From positions 124,001 to 188,000 of the forward strand of contig NZ_JACIBT010000002.1 in the NCBI RefSeq assembly GCF_014195445.1: DNA of 64,000 nucleotides, written 5' to 3'. The position numbers were made by a program, and so were the translations under genes. Position 1 is the stretch's first letter. The number at the start of each line of letters is the position of its first letter. Under the pieces are notes generated by a model. That model had not been told where the DNA came from. It saw only the letters and a list, made by a program, of their open reading frames with translations, and ran no database searches. Source of the stretch: Garicola koreensis. GTDB taxonomy: Bacteria > Actinomycetota > Actinomycetes > Actinomycetales > Micrococcaceae. This document shows positions 61,656 through 64,000 of the stretch, piece after piece.

Positions 61656-61730
61656 AGCCTGATCAAGACCCAGCACCCAAGAATGGGCACGTACGCAGGA
61701 CTACCGCAACAGCAGGAAAAGGTTTCTGAA

Positions 61731-62864
61731 GTGACCCACAACACCACCCACCTCTCCCGCCGCGACCGTCGTCGCGCAGCCCGCAAGAGCTCAGCCGGCA
61801 CCAACGCCGCATCAGCAGGCCGTACCACTGCAGCTGTGCTGGCTGCCTCCGGTCTGGTGCTCACTAGCGGTGCAGCTGCCAACGCTGCCGAGAACTCCAA
61901 CCAGGACCGCGAGTCCTCCACTGTTCAGCTCAACACCGCAGAGCTCAACGTTGAGCGCACCTCCAACGTCACGACTGTTGAGGAAGTCGCAGCATCCAGC
62001 GAGGCCGATCTGAGCTTCGACCGCCCGGTGGTCAGCTCTAAGCCTTCCCCCGAACCGGAACCCGAGCCAGAGCCCCAGCCAGAGACTCAGCCAGAGACTC
62101 AGCCAGAGCCCGTGGCCACTGAGACGGCTGCGGCCGAGCAGGCTGAGCCCGAACCAGCAGCGCCGACACATGCCCAGCAGGAAGCACAGGCCCAGCAGGA
62201 AGCTGAAGCACAGCAGGCGGCACAGGCCCAGCGTGAGGCCGAAGCCCAGCGTGAAGCCGAAGCCGAAGCCGAAGCTCAGCGTGAGGCAGAGGCCCAGCGT
62301 GAGGCAGAGGCCCAGCGTGAGGCAGAGGCCCAGCGTGAGGCAGAGGCCCAGCGTGAGGCAGAGGCCCAGCGTGAGGCAGAGGCCCAGCGAGAAGCAGAGG
62401 CTCAGCGCGAGGCCGAAGCTCGGCAGTCCCAGCAGCCGGAGCGCAACTCCTCCCGTGATGACTCCTCCAATGATGGTGCCACCCCTGCAGGCGGGAACCA
62501 GGATCAGTCGCCGAGCAGCGGCGGCAGCAGCTCCGTGGTCGCCGCCGCCCAGTCCGGCATCGGTTCCCCCTACAGCTACGGCGGTACCAGCACCTCCGGG
62601 TTCGACTGCTCCGGATTCATCAACTGGGCCTACTCCAAGGCCGGAGCGGGCAACCTGCCGCGCACGACCCACGGCATGGCCTCCTCGCTGTCCAGTGTCT
62701 CCAGCCCCCAGCCCGGCGACATTGTGCTGGCCAACGGAAATTCCCACGGCGGCATCTACATCGGCAACGACCAGGTCATCTCCGCCACGAGCTCCGGCGG
62801 TGTGCGGGTCCATGCCTTGCACGCCGGGTGGCACCAGGTCAGCGCCATCGTGCGGCCCAGCTGA
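61731..62864 (+). CDS. Secreted NlpC/P60 peptidoglycan hydrolase
   Basis: About 377 residues from GTG 61731, which has AGGAAAAGG nine bases upstream; the longer frame to 61581 overlaps the promoter. A twin-Arg-free signal follows a basic start (RRDRRRAARK, then AAVLAASGLVLTSGAAANA). The middle is an extended Pro/Glu region (PEPEPEPEPQPETQPETQ) and a long REAEAQ repeat. The C-terminal NlpC/P60 domain has the catalytic Cys in SGFDCSGFINWAYSKAG (near 289) and His in NGNSHGGIYIGNDQV (near 340). It cleaves peptidoglycan stem peptides and acts in cell separation. A strong hairpin follows. Confidence 0.9.
   Translation: MTHNTTHLSRRDRRRAARKSSAGTNAASAGRTTAAVLAASGLVLTSGAAANAAENSNQDRESSTVQLNTAELNVERTSNVTTVEEVAASSEADLSFDRPVVSSKPSPEPEPEPEPQPETQPETQPEPVATETAAAEQAEPEPAAPTHAQQEAQAQQEAEAQQAAQAQREAEAQREAEAEAEAQREAEAQREAEAQREAEAQREAEAQREAEAQREAEAQREAEAQREAEARQSQQPERNSSRDDSSNDGATPAGGNQDQSPSSGGSSSVVAAAQSGIGSPYSYGGTSTSGFDCSGFINWAYSKAGAGNLPRTTHGMASSLSSVSSPQPGDIVLANGNSHGGIYIGNDQVISATSSGGVRVHALHAGWHQVSAIVRPS
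62235..62426 (+). repeat. 18-bp tandem repeat coding for REAEAQ
   Basis: Five perfect copies of GAGGCAGAGGCCCAGCGT run from 62283 to 62372, with diverged copies on both sides, about ten units in all. They encode a charged helical spacer that sets the distance between the cell wall and the NlpC/P60 domain. Copy number probably varies between strains without loss of frame. Confidence 0.9.
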
Positions 62865-62899
62865 GCACCTGGCCAGCCTCACCCAGAACCGAAGAGAAC

Positions 62900-62933
62900 C
62901 ACCCAGCTGCCCGTGGCGGCTGGGTGCTTCTCT
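62900..62933 (+). terminator. Rho-independent terminator after the NlpC/P60 gene
   Basis: CACCCAGCTGCC and GGCGGCTGGGTG form an 11-12 bp stem (one bulge) around a 3-base loop, followed by CTTCTCT, 36 bp after the stop codon. Confidence 0.8.
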
Positions 62934-62975
62934 GTGCGCAGCACGCAGGTGCGACTCGCCTGATGCGGCAGCGGG

Positions 62976-64000
62976 CTAACCCAGCAGCAGCGACCACTGC
63001 CAGCCGCCCAGAAAATAACCGCCGGTCAGCACCGCAGCGATGATTGCCGCAGCGAGCACCAGCAGCCAGCCCGGCACCCGCGGCCTATCCGAAGGGCTCA
63101 GCTGCGCCGGCCGCTCCAAGCCTGCGCCGATGAGCATGTGCCCGGTCTGCGGCTTGTCGAAGTAGCTGATGTGCTCCTGCCACCAGGGGTGCTGCGGATG
63201 CGCGGGCACATAGTGCACCGCAGTCGTGGCGCTGTGGGGATCGGAATGCACCGCCGCACTGCCGAAGGAGACCGGGTCCAGGATGGACTGCACATACCAG
63301 CTGGGCCCCGGCGGCAGGTTCCCGGCATCCCGCGGAGGTCGGGCCACCAGGCGGGCGAAGATCATGCCCGCGGCCACAAAGGCCACGATCGAGGCTCCCA
63401 GGCCCAGCGCCAGGGCCGCCGAAAGCAGGGCCTGACTCACCTGCTGATCGACAACCAGCTGCCAGGCCAGGATGACGTCGGCAAAGAGCCGGTTGAGAAC
63501 CGGGTGCACAAAGACCGGCCATGCCAGCAGGTAGGGCCAGAGCACCCACGGCAGCCACCGGCTGCGTGCCAGGGCTCGCACAGTGTTCAGCTGGTTCTCG
63601 CCCGAACCGATCCAGACGAAACGAAGCGACTCGGCGTCGTTGGGCTCGTCGTCGGCGGTTTCCCGCGCTAGGCGCAGCCCCACTCGACGGGTCAGCTCCG
63701 CGCCCTGGGAGTGACCCAGCAGCACCACCCGGTCAGCGTTCTTCAAGGCCCCGCGAGCCACACGCTGCAGCGCCGGCAGCACCACCTGATCCAGCTCTTT
63801 GGACCGGTAGAGCCAGGCGTCGCCGATGACGTCGACGATGATCATCCGCACCCGGTGCCTCCAGGCAGGTATCAACGACACCACCACCAGCAGTGCGGGC
63901 AGCACCACGATCGCCGCCGGGGCCAGCACCAGGAACAGCAGTGCGGGCAGGATCGCTACGGCCCACGCGGCCCAGGTTCTCGACGTTGCCTCCGAGGCAC
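62976..64000 (-). CDS. Membrane protein with alpha/beta-hydrolase domain (5' end outside window)
   Basis: The frame is open from the stop at 62976 to the window edge; the apparent GTG at 63929 is internal. Several hydrophobic segments are present (AVAILPALLFLVLAPAAIVV at the N-terminal side, SAALALGLGASIVAFVAAGM, and WLLVLAAAIIAAVLTGGYFL at the C-terminus). Between them lies the nucleophile elbow VVLLGHSQGAELTRRVG (GHSQG), preceded by VDVIGDAWLYRSKELDQVVL. It is a serine-hydrolase-like membrane protein of unknown substrate, convergent with the NlpC/P60 gene. Confidence 0.75.
   Translation of the reverse strand, partial: ASEATSRTWAAWAVAILPALLFLVLAPAAIVVLPALLVVVSLIPAWRHRVRMIIVDVIGDAWLYRSKELDQVVLPALQRVARGALKNADRVVLLGHSQGAELTRRVGLRLARETADDEPNDAESLRFVWIGSGENQLNTVRALARSRWLPWVLWPYLLAWPVFVHPVLNRLFADVILAWQLVVDQQVSQALLSAALALGLGASIVAFVAAGMIFARLVARPPRDAGNLPPGPSWYVQSILDPVSFGSAAVHSDPHSATTAVHYVPAHPQHPWWQEHISYFDKPQTGHMLIGAGLERPAQLSPSDRPRVPGWLLVLAAAIIAAVLTGGYFLGGWQWSLLLG

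Noticed and set aside
61560-61730. ydaO (c-di-AMP) riboswitch
   Set aside because: Position fits and a hairpin is present, but I cannot find the conserved ydaO core.
62235-62426. CRISPR-like tandem array
   Set aside because: Units are contiguous, 18 bp, without spacers, and encode an in-frame peptide repeat.

Overview
The window looks like a chromosomal segment of a high-GC Gram-positive bacterium, most likely an actinobacterium of the order Micrococcales. The evidence is the GC-rich coding sequence, frequent GTG/TTG starts, ATGA/GTGA stop-start overlaps, a possible leaderless mRNA, teichoic-acid genes (tagD, a TagB/TagF-type transferase, LytR-CpsA-Psr) and IS110 and IS21 elements of actinobacterial type. 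I cannot name the genus.

Layout. 1-3.6 kb: the edge of a large ATP-binding-regulator-like gene, an intact higBA toxin-antitoxin pair and a vapC stub. 3.6-35.3 kb: a large mosaic surface-glycopolymer locus, interrupted by an IS21-family element (15.6-18.6 kb), an IS110-family element (about 23.1-24.5 kb) and smaller remnants. GC falls sharply at 5.2-10.2 kb and less so in parts of 13.9-26 kb, which suggests assembly from several imported blocks. 35.4-43.7 kb: mixed accessory genes (DUF1264 protein, secreted M14 peptidase, an SDR pseudogene with three in-frame TGA codons, a two-gene glycine-rich membrane/helical module, RecQ) and broken defence or toxin systems (hipA fragment, abiEi with a ten-G frameshift, truncated abiEii). 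43.8-59.5 kb: a second polymer block with a GT2 transferase, GMC oxidoreductase, CMP-sugar synthetase, secreted double HNH-like protein, two TPR-sialyltransferase(GT29)-like proteins, a histidine phosphatase, two TagD paralogues, an LCP ligase and a TagB/TagF-type transferase. 59.6-64 kb: housekeeping-like genes (M16 peptidase, MogA/MoaB, NlpC/P60 hydrolase, membrane alpha/beta hydrolase).

How it may fit together. The genes point to synthesis of a nine- or eight-carbon 3-deoxy-ulosonic acid (NeuB-type synthase, HMGL-type aldolase, HAD and histidine phosphatases), its CMP activation (a KdsB homologue and a NeuA-like enzyme), transfer by GT29-like and GT2-type enzymes, glycerol-phosphate chemistry (two TagD, one TagB/TagF) and attachment to the wall by LCP. 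Mixed in are six intact carboxylate-amine ligase-like genes (two TupA-like ATP-grasp, two cyanophycin-synthetase/GshAB-like ATP-grasp, one sugar-transfer-associated ATP-grasp, one asparagine-synthetase-like PP-loop enzyme) and one broken TupA copy. This combination suggests a teichulosonic or teichuronic-type wall polymer decorated with amide-linked amino acids or peptides. That is inference from gene content; no product can be read from the sequence. The best candidates for new biology are this combined locus, the paralogous pair of unrecognised 451/439-residue proteins, the shared Rossmann-like domain fused to both the NeuB synthase and the HMGL aldolase, and the tandem TPR-GT29-like proteins.
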